64,000 nt of DNA from Neoechinorhynchus agilis (lineage: Eukaryota; Acanthocephala), in contig CM121342.1 of the NCBI GenBank assembly GCA_051530055.1, positions 4,650,001 through 4,714,000 on the forward strand. The letters are read 5' to 3'. Below the pieces are notes generated by a model, which was given only the letters and a program-made list of their open reading frames with translations, had not been told where the DNA came from and did no database searches. Both the position numbers and the translations under genes were made by a program. Shown piece after piece: positions 46,312 through 56,580 of the stretch. How positions within the stretch are numbered: position 1 is the stretch's first letter; every line of letters starts with the position of its first letter.

Positions 46312-46966
46312 TTATTGGTTTCTATTGATAAAGAAACGAGCAATGGTCAGTAGGCCAATTGCGATTCCCGTGATGGGAAACCAGGCAAAATTAGTAATGT
46401 CAGATCTTCGCCGTGTAATATCCGTCCGCACAAAATATTGGACAAAAGCATTCTACATAAATTCTAGTTGTGAAAGTTTTTCTTTAAAAAGTACTTACCC
46501 ATCCACCGCTTAAGAAAATCCATGAATTGATTTGCCGTTTCATAAAGACAAAAAGCCAAGATTCGACCGCTTTGATGGATCTCCGTTTGCTTCGAACTTT
46601 TGTACTATGACACATGACTTGACAGAGACATCCGGAGAAACTGAACAGAGCCACGATTCGACCCCATCTAACACAGTCGGGAAAAAGATCAAGAGCAACA
46701 GCATTGAAAAATTCTTTAAGTTCAGCGACACTCTTCGAATCAGAGGTGGATTTAATTTCTTCTACAATAGAATTAAATCTAGCATGGTATCGCTCTTCGA
46801 ATTCAGCACAGATTAGAATCATTGCATCGTCAGGCTTCTGTTGATTTAATTGGCGTCTAAGACTGTTTGGATAAATTCTGTATCTTAGATAAGTTTTAAT
46901 TATTTTCTTCGTTTGGTCCTCGAAGCGTTGTGTTGCGATTCGAAACGAATTTTGCCGTCTTGTCAT
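46312..46966 (-). CDS. BCL-2 family apoptosis regulator
   Basis: Exon 1 (46966-46499) and exon 2 (46452-46312), joined in phase by a 46-base intron, give 202 residues. BH1 is unmistakable (LFPDCVRWGRIVALFSFSG, residues 95-112; compare LFRDGVNWGRIVAFFSFGG). BH2 is QINSWIFLSGGWNAF, crossing the splice site. A BH3-like ICAEFEERYHARF (52-64) lies where expected. Exon 2 ends in a hydrophobic tail anchor (WFPITGIAIGLLTIARFF) for the mitochondrial or ER membrane. Possession of BH1-BH3 plus a tail fits either a CED-9/BCL-2-like protector or a BAX/BAK-like effector; motif wording leans to the protector side. An upstream in-frame ATG at 47056 would add 30 residues, but a TATACAG acceptor just before 46966 argues for the shorter start. 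Confidence 0.9.
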
Positions 46967-47059
46967 TTTAGAATAAACCTGTATAAACTTAGTGTCAGTA
47001 AAAGATAATCGAAACAGCGCGCGAATGAAAGGCGTTAAGAAAAAAGCGTCAACCAATTA

Positions 47060-48190
47060 GAACTCGCCACGGATCGCTAAAAACATGAATCGTAATTAAC
47101 CGCCAAACGCATTAGCCACTCTTAACCTGAGCAGCTGATATTATCAAATGATTAATCAGCGCTTATGCCGCTACTGTAGTTCAAAAAACCAACAATGGCA
47201 CGTGAATGAACCGTTGGAGAAAAACGAAATGTTATCTACGAAAACGATTTTTCACAATTATCTGTGACCGATATCTCATATCAATGATATTAAGGTCAAA
47301 TGTCTGCCGGTGGAAAAGGTGATATTCTTATAAGATTTATTGCGTTTGAAAAAAATTATTCTACGAATAAATCTTGAAAAATAATATAAAATAGGAAAGG
47401 TGTCACTAGGAGCAATAGCAATCATTGAACCAAATGGTAAAAAACCGATACCTTCATCAAAAACGAGTAGCTTTATGATCTTTCAGAAGCAATAAAATAA
47501 TTTTACTCTTGGATACATTTTATTTTGGGAGTATTTATTATTGGAAATCGACTAGGTTTTCACCGTATAATAATTTTATGAGAAGAAAAAGTACATTTGA
47601 TCACATTTTAAAATCTCTTTATGTCTAAATGAACACACACTTAAAAAAGGTTCGAAGATTTTCTTTAATATACCAAATGTTTTCTATTATAATTTTAGTG
47701 ATTCGCAAACGAAAGGCTCGACAATTTTTTTCCCATTTTTGATGATGATTAGAAGAAACTAAGGGCAAAATATTGCGAAGATTTCTAAAGACTAAAAAAA
47801 GGCAATTAATTGGCCAACTTCTCATCATTCCTGAGGGCGTCAATATTCATTTAAATGATTAGTGGTTCAATTCATCCACATTAACGTTGCAAATGAGTTC
47901 AAGCGAAAGAAGAATTACACTTAAGTGCCCTAAAAGTATAAAATATAGATCCTTTTAATGAGTGGGTGTAAATGAGTTTTCCCAAGCCAGCAATTAAGAA
48001 TCTTTAATGACTGGGAAGTATCGATTGTAGTGGCTGGGGTCGATAAGAACCTGCTGTTTGTTAAGGATAAAGATAGAACTGTTCAAAAAAACCAATGCTG
48101 AAAAGGGATCCAAAAAAATTGCTAGGTGAAAATGGTCGAGATAAGCGAATCAAATAATGATTATCACGTGATTTCTGCAATACGCCACCG
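47060..48190. other. AT-rich spacer
   Basis: No supported gene. Short minus-strand frames (for example 47625-47843) have no family resemblance and biased composition. Confidence 0.35.
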
Positions 48191-48196
48191 ACGAAG

Positions 48197-49168
48197 TTAT
48201 TTGTATTCAATTTTTTTAGCGGCAATTTTATGTTCGTAATCAATACGATCGGTTCCCTTGATTGGATTGCTGCAGCCTTTCTCTATTATTCTGGATCCTT
48301 TTGAATCAGTAACACAAAATCTAAACTTTTCAATACCATTACAGGCGGCACCTATATTTCCTTTGTGATCCATCGCCAATACAGCTCCCCTGAAATTTTT
48401 ATCCACTTTTGCCATCTCTTTTATTGAGTCTTGGGCGGCTAATCCGGCACTTGAACCATTGAGCATTCGATGAACGACATAAAAAGAAGGACAGAATCGC
48501 ATCATAAAATCCCCATCTCCAGTCGCAACTGCTCCTCCAACGCCATTTTTAGCGTATCCACCACTGCCAATGATTGGAGTGTCTCCAACCCTTCCTGGGA
48601 TTTTATGTTGAAGTCCATTGGTCGAACATCCTACGGCTATGTCGCCATTTTTGTCTAAAGCAATTACTCCAATGGTATCGTGATTTTCCGAATCGATATC
48701 TCGTCTAAAGTCCTGTCGAAAATTCGGTTTCTTACCAGCAGTCAACCACTTCTTGTACTCTTGCGTTGAGTAATCACTTTTCAAATCACATTGTTTGAAG
48801 CCCATTTCAAGTGCAAACTTCGTCGCATCTTCTCCAACCAGAAATGAATGTTTAGTTCGTTCCATCACTGTCCTAGCTAACTTAGTAGCTTCTTCAATAC
48901 GTCGAAGACAACCAACTGCTCCAGCACGCATCGATCGACCATCCATTACCATTGCGTCGAGACTCACTTCACCCGACTCGTCCGTTTTCCCGAATTTTCC
49001 AACACACGTCCTTTCAGGGTTACTTTCACATGCTGAACATCCCTGGACAACAGCGTCCAGAGAATTTCCACCCACATGAATGGCATTATAACCCTCTTTT
49101 GCGGCTTCAGGAAAGTCCCAAGTGCTGATAACAATGGGATCCACCGACTTTTTTGAAAAGAAATTCAT
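48197..49168 (-). CDS. AGA: N4-(beta-N-acetylglucosaminyl)-L-asparaginase (aspartylglucosaminidase)
   Basis: Intact intronless frame, 323 residues. This lysosomal N-terminal-nucleophile hydrolase cleaves the GlcNAc-Asn bond in glycoprotein breakdown. The precursor is autocleaved before the nucleophile threonine, here T165 in ENHDTIGVIALDKNG (human GHDTIGM). Other family blocks are VISTWDFPEA, GGNSLDAVVQGCSACE, SLDAMVMDGRSMRAGAVGCL, CSTNGLQHKIPGRVGDTPII and ATGDGDFMMRF. The frame lacks an N-terminal signal peptide. It starts directly after an AATATTATTTAG acceptor-like site, so either a signal-bearing upstream exon exists or the ATG is reached by trans-splicing; without a signal the enzyme would not reach the lysosome. 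Confidence 0.93.
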   Translation of the reverse strand: MNFFSKKSVDPIVISTWDFPEAAKEGYNAIHVGGNSLDAVVQGCSACESNPERTCVGKFGKTDESGEVSLDAMVMDGRSMRAGAVGCLRRIEEATKLARTVMERTKHSFLVGEDATKFALEMGFKQCDLKSDYSTQEYKKWLTAGKKPNFRQDFRRDIDSENHDTIGVIALDKNGDIAVGCSTNGLQHKIPGRVGDTPIIGSGGYAKNGVGGAVATGDGDFMMRFCPSFYVVHRMLNGSSAGLAAQDSIKEMAKVDKNFRGAVLAMDHKGNIGAACNGIEKFRFCVTDSKGSRIIEKGCSNPIKGTDRIDYEHKIAAKKIEYK

Positions 49169-49479
49169 CTAAATAATATTCGAACCGTCGCCGAACCGAC
49201 AAAAAAACAAACGTCTTGAGCATCCACAGAGCATAAAATGGAGATCGATGGCTAAAACAATGAGGAAATCTGTTTGACTTTTATGAAACAAATCCCTTTC
49301 TAACCGAACTACTTTGCGAAAAAACCCATATTCTCGCAATGTGATATTATAAATAGTACCGAATGCTAAGAAAATATATCTATCAAAGCAATCAGCAAGG
49401 TCAATAAAAACTAACGAATTAGAGATATGGTCTTTATTTTCGTCAAACTCATCCACTATGCCAAAGACTCTTCGCTTTC

Positions 49480-51532
49480 TTCAATGTTTAGCAACGCAAA
49501 GTGTCGTTTTTAAAGCTGAAAAAACTTCCAAATAATCGAATTTTTAGCGTAGAATTCCGCTATGATAGAGAGATTTTGGATAAAACACACTTTTCTTCTC
49601 TTTTTTAATGTTTAGAAGGGCATCGTTTCGTTTTTAAAGCTAAAAAACTTCCAAATAATCGAATTTTAAGCGTAGAATTCTGCTATGATAGAGAGATTTT
49701 GGATAAAACACACTTTTCTTCTCTTTTTTAATGTTTAGAAAGGCATCGTTTCGTTTTTAAAGCTAAAAAACTTCTAAATAATCGAATTTTAAGCGTAGAA
49801 TTCCGCTATGATAGAGAGATTTTGGATAAAACACACTTTTCTTCTCTTTTTTAATGTTTAGAAGGGCATCGTTTCGTTTTTAAAGCTAAAAAACTTCTAA
49901 ATAATCGAATTTTAAGCGTAGAATTCCGCTATGATAGAGAGATTTTGGATAAAACACACTTTTCTTCTCTTTTTTAATGTTTAGAAGGGCATCGTTTCGT
50001 TTTTAAAGCTAAAAAACTTCTAAATAATCGAATTTTAAGCGTAGAATTCTGCTGTGATAGAGAGATTTTGGATAAAACACACTTTTCTTCTCTTTTTTAA
50101 TGTTTAGAAGGGCATCGTTTCGTTTTTAAAGCTAAAAAACTTCTAAATAATCGAATTTTAAGCGTAGAATTCTGCTATGATAGAGAGATTTTGGATAAAA
50201 CACACTTTTCTTCTCTTTTTTAATGTTTAGAAGGGCATCGTTTCGTTTTTAAAGCTAAAAAACTTCTAAATAATCGAATTTTAAGCGTAGAATTCTGCTA
50301 TGATAGAGAGATTTTGGATAAAACACACTTTTCTTCTCTTTTTAATGTTTAGAAGGGCATCGTTTCGTTTTTAAAGCTAAAAAACTTCTAAATAATCGAA
50401 TTTTAAGCGTAGAATTCCGCTATGATAGAGAGATTTTGGATAAAACACACTTTTCTTCTCTTTTTTAATGTTTAGAAGGGCATCGTTTCGTTTTTAAAGC
50501 TAAAAAACTTCTAAATAATCGAATTTTAAGCGTAGAATTCTGCTGTGATAGAGAGATTTTGGATAAAACACACTTTTCTTCTCTTTTTTAATGTTTAGAA
50601 GGGCATCGTTTCGTTTTTAAAGCTAAAAAACTTCTAAATAATCGAATTTTAAGCGTAGAATTCTGCTATGATAGAGAGATTTTGGATAAAACACACTTTT
50701 CTTCTCTTTTAATGTTTAGAAGGGCATCGTTTCGTTTTTAAGCTAAAAAACTTCTAAATAATCGAATTTTAAGCGTAGAATTCTGCTTGATAGAGAGATT
50801 TTGGATAAAACACACTTTTCTTCTCTTTTTTAATGTTTAGAAGGGCATCGTTTCGTTTTTAAAGCTAAAAAACTTCTAAATAATCGAATTTTAAGCGTAG
50901 AATTCTGCTATGATAGAGAGATTTTGGATAAAACACACTTTTCTTCTCTTTTTTAATGTTTAGAAGGGCATCGTTTCGTTTTTAAAGCTAAAAAACTTCT
51001 AAATAATCGAATTTTAAGCGTAGAATTCTGCTATGATAGAGAGATTTTGGATAAAACACACTTTTCTTCTCTTTTTTAATGTTTAGAAGGGCATCGTTTC
51101 GTTTTTAAAGCTAAAAAACTTCTAAATAATCGAATTTTAAGCGTAGAATTCCGCTATGATAGAGAGATTTTGGATAAAACACACTTTTCTTCTCTTTTTA
51201 ATGTTTAGAAGGCATGTTTCGTTTTTAAAGCTAAAAAACTTCTAATAATCGAATTTTAAGCGTAGAATTCTGCTGATAGAGAGATTTTGGATAAAACACA
51301 CTTTTCTTCTCTTTTTTAATGTTTAGAAGGGCATCGTTTCGTTTTTAAAGCTAAAAAACTTCTAAATAATCGAATTTTAAGCGTAGAATTCTGCTGTGAT
51401 AGAGAGATTTTGGATAAAACACACTTTTCTTCTCTTTTTTAATGTTTAGAAGGGCATCGTTTCGTTTTTAAAGCTAAAAAACTTCCAAATAATCGAATTT
51501 TAAGCGTAGAATTCCGCTATGATAGAGAGATT
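49480..51532. repeat. 123-bp satellite (about 16-17 copies)
   Basis: GGCATCGTTTCGTTTTTAAA recurs every ~123 bases (49743, 49866, 49989 and on). Variant sites include GAATTC(C/T)GCT(A/G)TGA. Two or three units around 50700-50800 and 51190-51290 have several one-base losses. Non-coding; each unit has an EcoRI-like GAATTC. Confidence 0.95.
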
Positions 51533-51739
51533 CTGAGCTAAGAAGGGGTAATGGTCCGTGTAATTGGGAATCGGACAAATGATTTGCCGTCTAAACTTTT
51601 CAATTTAAAGAAAAGTCTTCCTATTTTAGTCAAAGTAAAAATTCGTAGGTACAAAATGGATAGGTAAATGTCCATCAAAATCTCGTTTCTTGGATAGAAT
51701 AGACACTATGGGCACAATTGCAAGAGAGTGATACGCTTG

Positions 51740-52290
51740 AGAAGTTATATATAATGGTTTCGTCATGTCGAGAGATATTGTCAGTTGTCCGGTGGATTTG
51801 AGACAAGGAAATTCAGGTAAAATCGAAGTCTACTTACGGATTTGTGGGTTTCGATGGTCACATGATTCAACTTGGAAATTAGATTAATTTAGAACACTGT
51901 GTTTCTGAGTTAACGAGCTGCAAAATATGATCTCTGAAGGACGATCTCGCTATGTTCTGATTAAAGAAGTTGAGAAGAATGCGGGGACTATCGGAATGAA
52001 AGGGATTGTGAGCTTGGACGACGAATAGTTCTTGACAAGTTTTCGAAGGTCCAGTTTCCAGTAATTATTTTTGAAACTTTGATCATCGAAAACTTTATTT
52101 GTTCCTTTCATGAAGATCTTTGATAAAATGTTTTTCGACTTAATTAAAACCAACGATTGAACTTTTCTACATGCCTCGGCATTGATTTTTCGCGAATCGA
52201 AGTTGCAATGTTAAGCGACCGTGCGAATATCTCAAATTTTAATTAGATCGGTTTAATCGTTTATCGTGACAAATAGCTTTTTAGATCCAA
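51740..52290 (+). CDS. Possible exons of an unidentified plus-strand gene
   Basis: Short well-composed frames occur in order: MSRDIVSCPVDLRQGNSGKI followed by EVYLRICGFRWSHDSTWKLD (from 51765), then MISEGRSRYVLIKEVEKNAG (from 51927). An AGCTTTTTAG acceptor at 52283 precedes IECVQISVIGITRELDQNTL. They could be exons of a gene whose last exon became the 196-bp repeat. Junctions could not be resolved and the family is unknown. Confidence 0.25.
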
Positions 52291-52512
52291 TTGAATGCGT
52301 TCAAATTTCTGTGATTGGTATTACCCGGGAATTGGATCAAAACACCCTGGTGTCAATCAAGGTCATTGAACACTGCGACAATTGAGAAAGATCGTTTTGT
52401 ACTTGGTAAATTTGAGCCGGACGAATGGATTAATGGCGGGTTTTCATGGTATTCCCGATGCCATGAGTTTTATCCGTTTATTATTGAGGAGATAACCGTC
52501 GTGAAGTCTTAA
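52284..52512 (+). CDS. Exon-like frame at the left edge of the 196-bp array
   Basis: Unique sequence (52284-52350) encoding CVQISVIGITRELDQNTLVS runs into the first repeat unit. The unit's open frame reads KFEPDEWINGGFSWYSRCHE and YPFIIEEITVVKS before a stop. The two frames differ by one step, so a short intron or a shift lies between. This is the only place where the repeat joins coding-like unique DNA, which marks it as the probable origin of the array. Confidence 0.3.
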
Positions 52513-55262
52513 AGTCCGAATTATCGAAACTTTATGGTTTCAGAAATGTCGATCAAGGTCATTGAACACTGCGACAATTGAGAAAGATCGTTTTGTACTT
52601 GGTAAATTTGAGCCGGACGAATGGATTAATGGCGGGTTTTCATGGTATTCTCGATGCCATGAGTTTTATCCGTTTATTATTGAGGAGATAACCGTCGTGA
52701 AGTCTTAAAGTCCGAATTATCGAAACTTTATGGTTTCAGAAATGTCGATCAAGGTCATTGAACACTGCGACAATTGAGAAAGATCGTTTTGTACTTGGTA
52801 AATTTGAGCCGGACGAATGGATTAATGGCGGGTTTTCATGGTATTCTCGATGCCATGAGTTTTATCCGTTTATTATTGAGGAGATAACCGTCGTGAAGTC
52901 TTAAAGTCCGAATTATCGAAACTTTATGGTTTCAGAAATGTCGATCAAGGTCATTGAACACTGCGACAATTGAGAAAGATCGTTTTGTACTTGGTAAATT
53001 TGAGTCGGACGAATGGATTAATGGCGGGTTTTCATGGTATTCCCGATGCCATGAGTTTTATCCGTTTATTATTGAGGAGATAACCGTCGTGAAGTCTTAA
53101 AGTCCGAATTATCGAAACTTTATGGTTTCAGAAATGTCGATCAAGGTCATTGAACACTGCGACAATTGAGAAAGATCGTTTTGTACTTGGTAAATTTGAG
53201 TCGGACGAATGGATTAATGGCGGGTTTTCATGGTATTTTGATGCCATGAGTTTTATCCGTTTATTATTGAGGAGATAACCGTCGTGAAGTCTTAAAGTCC
53301 GAATTATCGAAACTTTATGGTTTCAGAAATGTCGATCAAGGTCATTGAACACTGCGACAATTGAGAAAGATCGTTTTGTACTTGGTAAATTTGAGCCGGA
53401 CGAATGGATTAATGGCGGGTTTTCATGGTATTCCCGATGCCATGAGTTTTATCCGTTTATTATTGAGGAGATAACCGTCGTGAAGTCTTAAAGTCCGAAT
53501 TATCGAAACTTTATGGTTTCAGAAATGTCGATCAAGGTCATTGAACACTGCGACAATTGAGAAAGATCGTTTTGTACTTGGTAAATTTGAGCCGGACGAA
53601 TGGATTAATGGCGGGTTTTCATGGTATTCCCGATGCCATGAGTTTTATCCGTTTATTATTGAGGAGATAACCGTCGTGAAGTCTTAAAGTCCGAATTATC
53701 GAAACTTTATGGTTTCAGAAATGTCGATCAAGGTCATTGAACACTGCGACAATTGAGAAAGATCGTTTTGTACTTGGTAAATTTGAGTCGGACGAATGGA
53801 TTAATGGCGGGTTTTCATGGTATTCCCGATGCCATGAGTTTTATCCGTTTATTATTGAGGAGATAACCGTCGTGAAGTCTTAAAGTCCGAATTATCGAAA
53901 CTTTATGGTTTCAGAAATGTCGATCAAGGTCATTGAACACTGCGACAATTGAGAAAGATCGTTTTGTACTTGGTAAATTTGAGTCGGACGAATGGATTAA
54001 TGGCGGGTTTTCATGGTATTCCCGATGCCATGAGTTTTATCCGTTTATTATTGAGGAGATAACCGTCGTGAAGTCTTAAAGTCCGAATTATCGAAACTTT
54101 ATGGTTTCAGAAATGTCGATCAAGGTCATTGAACACTGCGACAATTGAGAAAGATCGTTTTGTACTTGGTAAATTTGAGCCGGACGAATGGATTAATGGC
54201 GGGTTTTCATGGTATTCCCGATGCCATGAGTTTTATCCGTTTATTATTGAGGAGATAACCGTCGTGAAGTCTTAAAGTCCGAATTATCGAAACTTTATGG
54301 TTTCAGAAATGTCGATCAAGGTCATTGAACACTGCGACAATTGAGAAAGATCGTTTTGTACTTGGTAAATTTGAGTCGGACGAATGGATTAATGGCGGGT
54401 TTTCATGGTATTCCCGATGCCATGAGTTTTATCCGTTTATTATTGAGGAGATAACCGTCGTGAAGTCTTAAAGTCCGAATTATCGAAACTATGGTTTCAG
54501 AAATGTCGATCAAGGTCATTGAACACTGCGACAATTGAGAAAGATCGTTTTGTACTTGGTAAATTTGAGCCGGACGAATGGATTAATGGCGGGTTTTCAT
54601 GGTATTCCCGATGCCATGAGTTTTATCCGTTTATTATTGAGGAGATAACCGTCGTGAAGTCTTAAAGTCCGAATTATCGAAACTTTATGGTTTCAGAAAT
54701 GTCGATCAAGGTCATTGAACACTGCGACAATTGAGAAAGATCGTTTTGTACTTGGTAAATTTGAGCCGGACGAATGGATTAATGGCGGGTTTTCATGGTA
54801 TTCCCGATGCCATGAGTTTTATCCGTTTATTATTGAAGAGATAACCGTCGTGAAGTCTTAAAGTCCGAATTATCGAAACTTTATGGTTTCAGAAATGTCG
54901 ATCAAGGTCATTGAACACTGCGACAATTGAGAAAGATCGTTTTGTACTTGGTAAATTTGAGTCGGACGAATGGATTAATGGCGGGTCATGGTATTCTCGA
55001 TGCCATGAGTTTTATCCGTTTATTATTGAGGAGATAACCGTCGTGAAGTCTTAAAGTCCGAATTATCGAAACTTTATGGTTTCAGAAATGTCGATCAAGG
55101 TCATTGAACACTGCGACAATTGAGAAAGATCGTTTTGTACTTGGTAAATTTGAGCCGGACGAATGAATTAATGGCGGGTTTTCATGGTATTCCCGATGCC
55201 ATGAGTTTTATCCGTTTATTATTGAGGAGATAACCGTCGGGAGGTCTTAAAGTCCGAATTAT
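52349..55262. repeat. 196-bp satellite (about 15 copies) with a conserved short open frame
   Basis: ATCAAGGTCATTGAACACTG recurs at 52354, 52552, 52748 and on, ~196-base period. Every unit retains the open stretch ending EEITVVKS-stop. Differences between units are few; one is a Pro/Ser change (GAGCCG/GAGTCG) and one is silent (TATTCC/TATTCT). One unit lacks CC in TATTCCCGATG and one lacks TT before TCATGG. Confidence 0.95.
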
Positions 55263-55315
55263 CGAAACTCCAAAGTCCAGACAAAAAAGAGAAAATCCTG
55301 GTAATTATTTTCGGT

Positions 55316-55786
55316 CTAAGAGCCGCCGTGTTTCCATACAACTGGTAATAATTGATCCTCGCCGCCGTTTTTAGATATCGCATCAGTTCCTGACCAGATT
55401 TCAGACATACAAAACGCATTTTTACGGACTTTTTGGGACGGATCGCACACCATGCAGACTTTTTTGCGAGACGCTGGAGTCCAACTGACTTTGCGCCCGA
55501 AGCTTCCTGAAGATTCTACGTGAATTTTAAAATGTAAGTTTTTTATTTGTACATTCACTTTTGAGGGAATTTCTGTGTCGAATTGGTCGAGAGAATGGAT
55601 TTCACAATCGACAGAAGATTTGCTCTAGAGATAATTCGCCAAATCAATTGGTGTTCGAGCGAAACCGTTGTATTTGAATGCACCAATAATATTTGGGCTA
55701 ATCGAACCGTGAATCAGAAGCAGTATTGCGTGACGGTAAAACTAATGTCCGATTCAATTATTGAGGATAAACAAATCGTAATTTGA
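55316..55786 (+). CDS. Possible exons of an unidentified gene right of the 196-bp array
   Basis: After a CGTTTTTAG acceptor at 55374 an open stretch reads IASVPDQISDIQNAFLRTFW and DGSHTMQTFLRDAGVQLTLR to a stop at about 55531. A second frame (55595-55786) reads DFTIDRRFALEIIRQINWCS, then VVFECTNNIWANRTVNQKQY, ending at a stop. An overlapping minus-strand frame (55316-55558) is about as long, so the strand is not certain. Family unknown. Confidence 0.3.
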
Positions 55787-55789
55787 CTA

Positions 55790-56580
55790 TAAGAATAAAG
55801 CTGTAATTGAGAAATACGAGACGGTGAATTAACGGAATTAAAAAGGTGAGTTCTTAACCTTTTTTGGAACTCTTTATAGTCGAGCTGCTTGAAATATCAA
55901 TCGATAAATGAACTTTTTGGACGTGGTAAGTTCCGAGAAATGTTTGATCTAACGATGATTTCCTAGTTTCAGGCCAACTTCAAACTATTTGTTTATTTTC
56001 CAAAAGTAGCACTTTTTTTTATGAACTTCAATGATAAAATCGCAATTTTAGATAGAATGCCAAAATAAACCTTTTGCTTTGGATTTTCTAGATTCACAAG
56101 TCCACTATAAATTCAAAGAACATTTATAGACTCTAGAGGCCTAATTCAGGTACTGATCGAAAAGTTGAAGTTAATAATCCATTCGAACGTTCGTTGTTTC
56201 TAACACTGACCATCGATAAATACAAGAACTCTTCACAAAATCTATCTTTCTGAAATGCTAGTCCAGAAAATATTGTTTCTTCATGAAACTTCTGACAAAG
56301 ATGGATCGAAATATGTCTTATCCGGGCGCACCACATCTCTAAATTTCATTCGTGATGATAAAATTGTGGAGATCATAATCTGAATCTAAATATTTCGAAA
56401 GAAGAAGCCTCATCAGCCATCTTAAAATGAACAGGAGAGAGTATGCTCACCGATTGGGATTCATTTCCGATATTTCACCAGAAAAACAATGACAAATTCA
56501 TGGGAAAATGTCGGGATTATCCGAGAGCTGAAATATCAATACTAAGTCCAATACTTTCATGGATGATTAAGAAAATCCTT
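55790..56580. other. Spacer before the 178-bp satellite
   Basis: AT-rich; the last ~100 bases already resemble the satellite unit (TTAAGAAAATCCTTTAGGAC). Confidence 0.35.
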
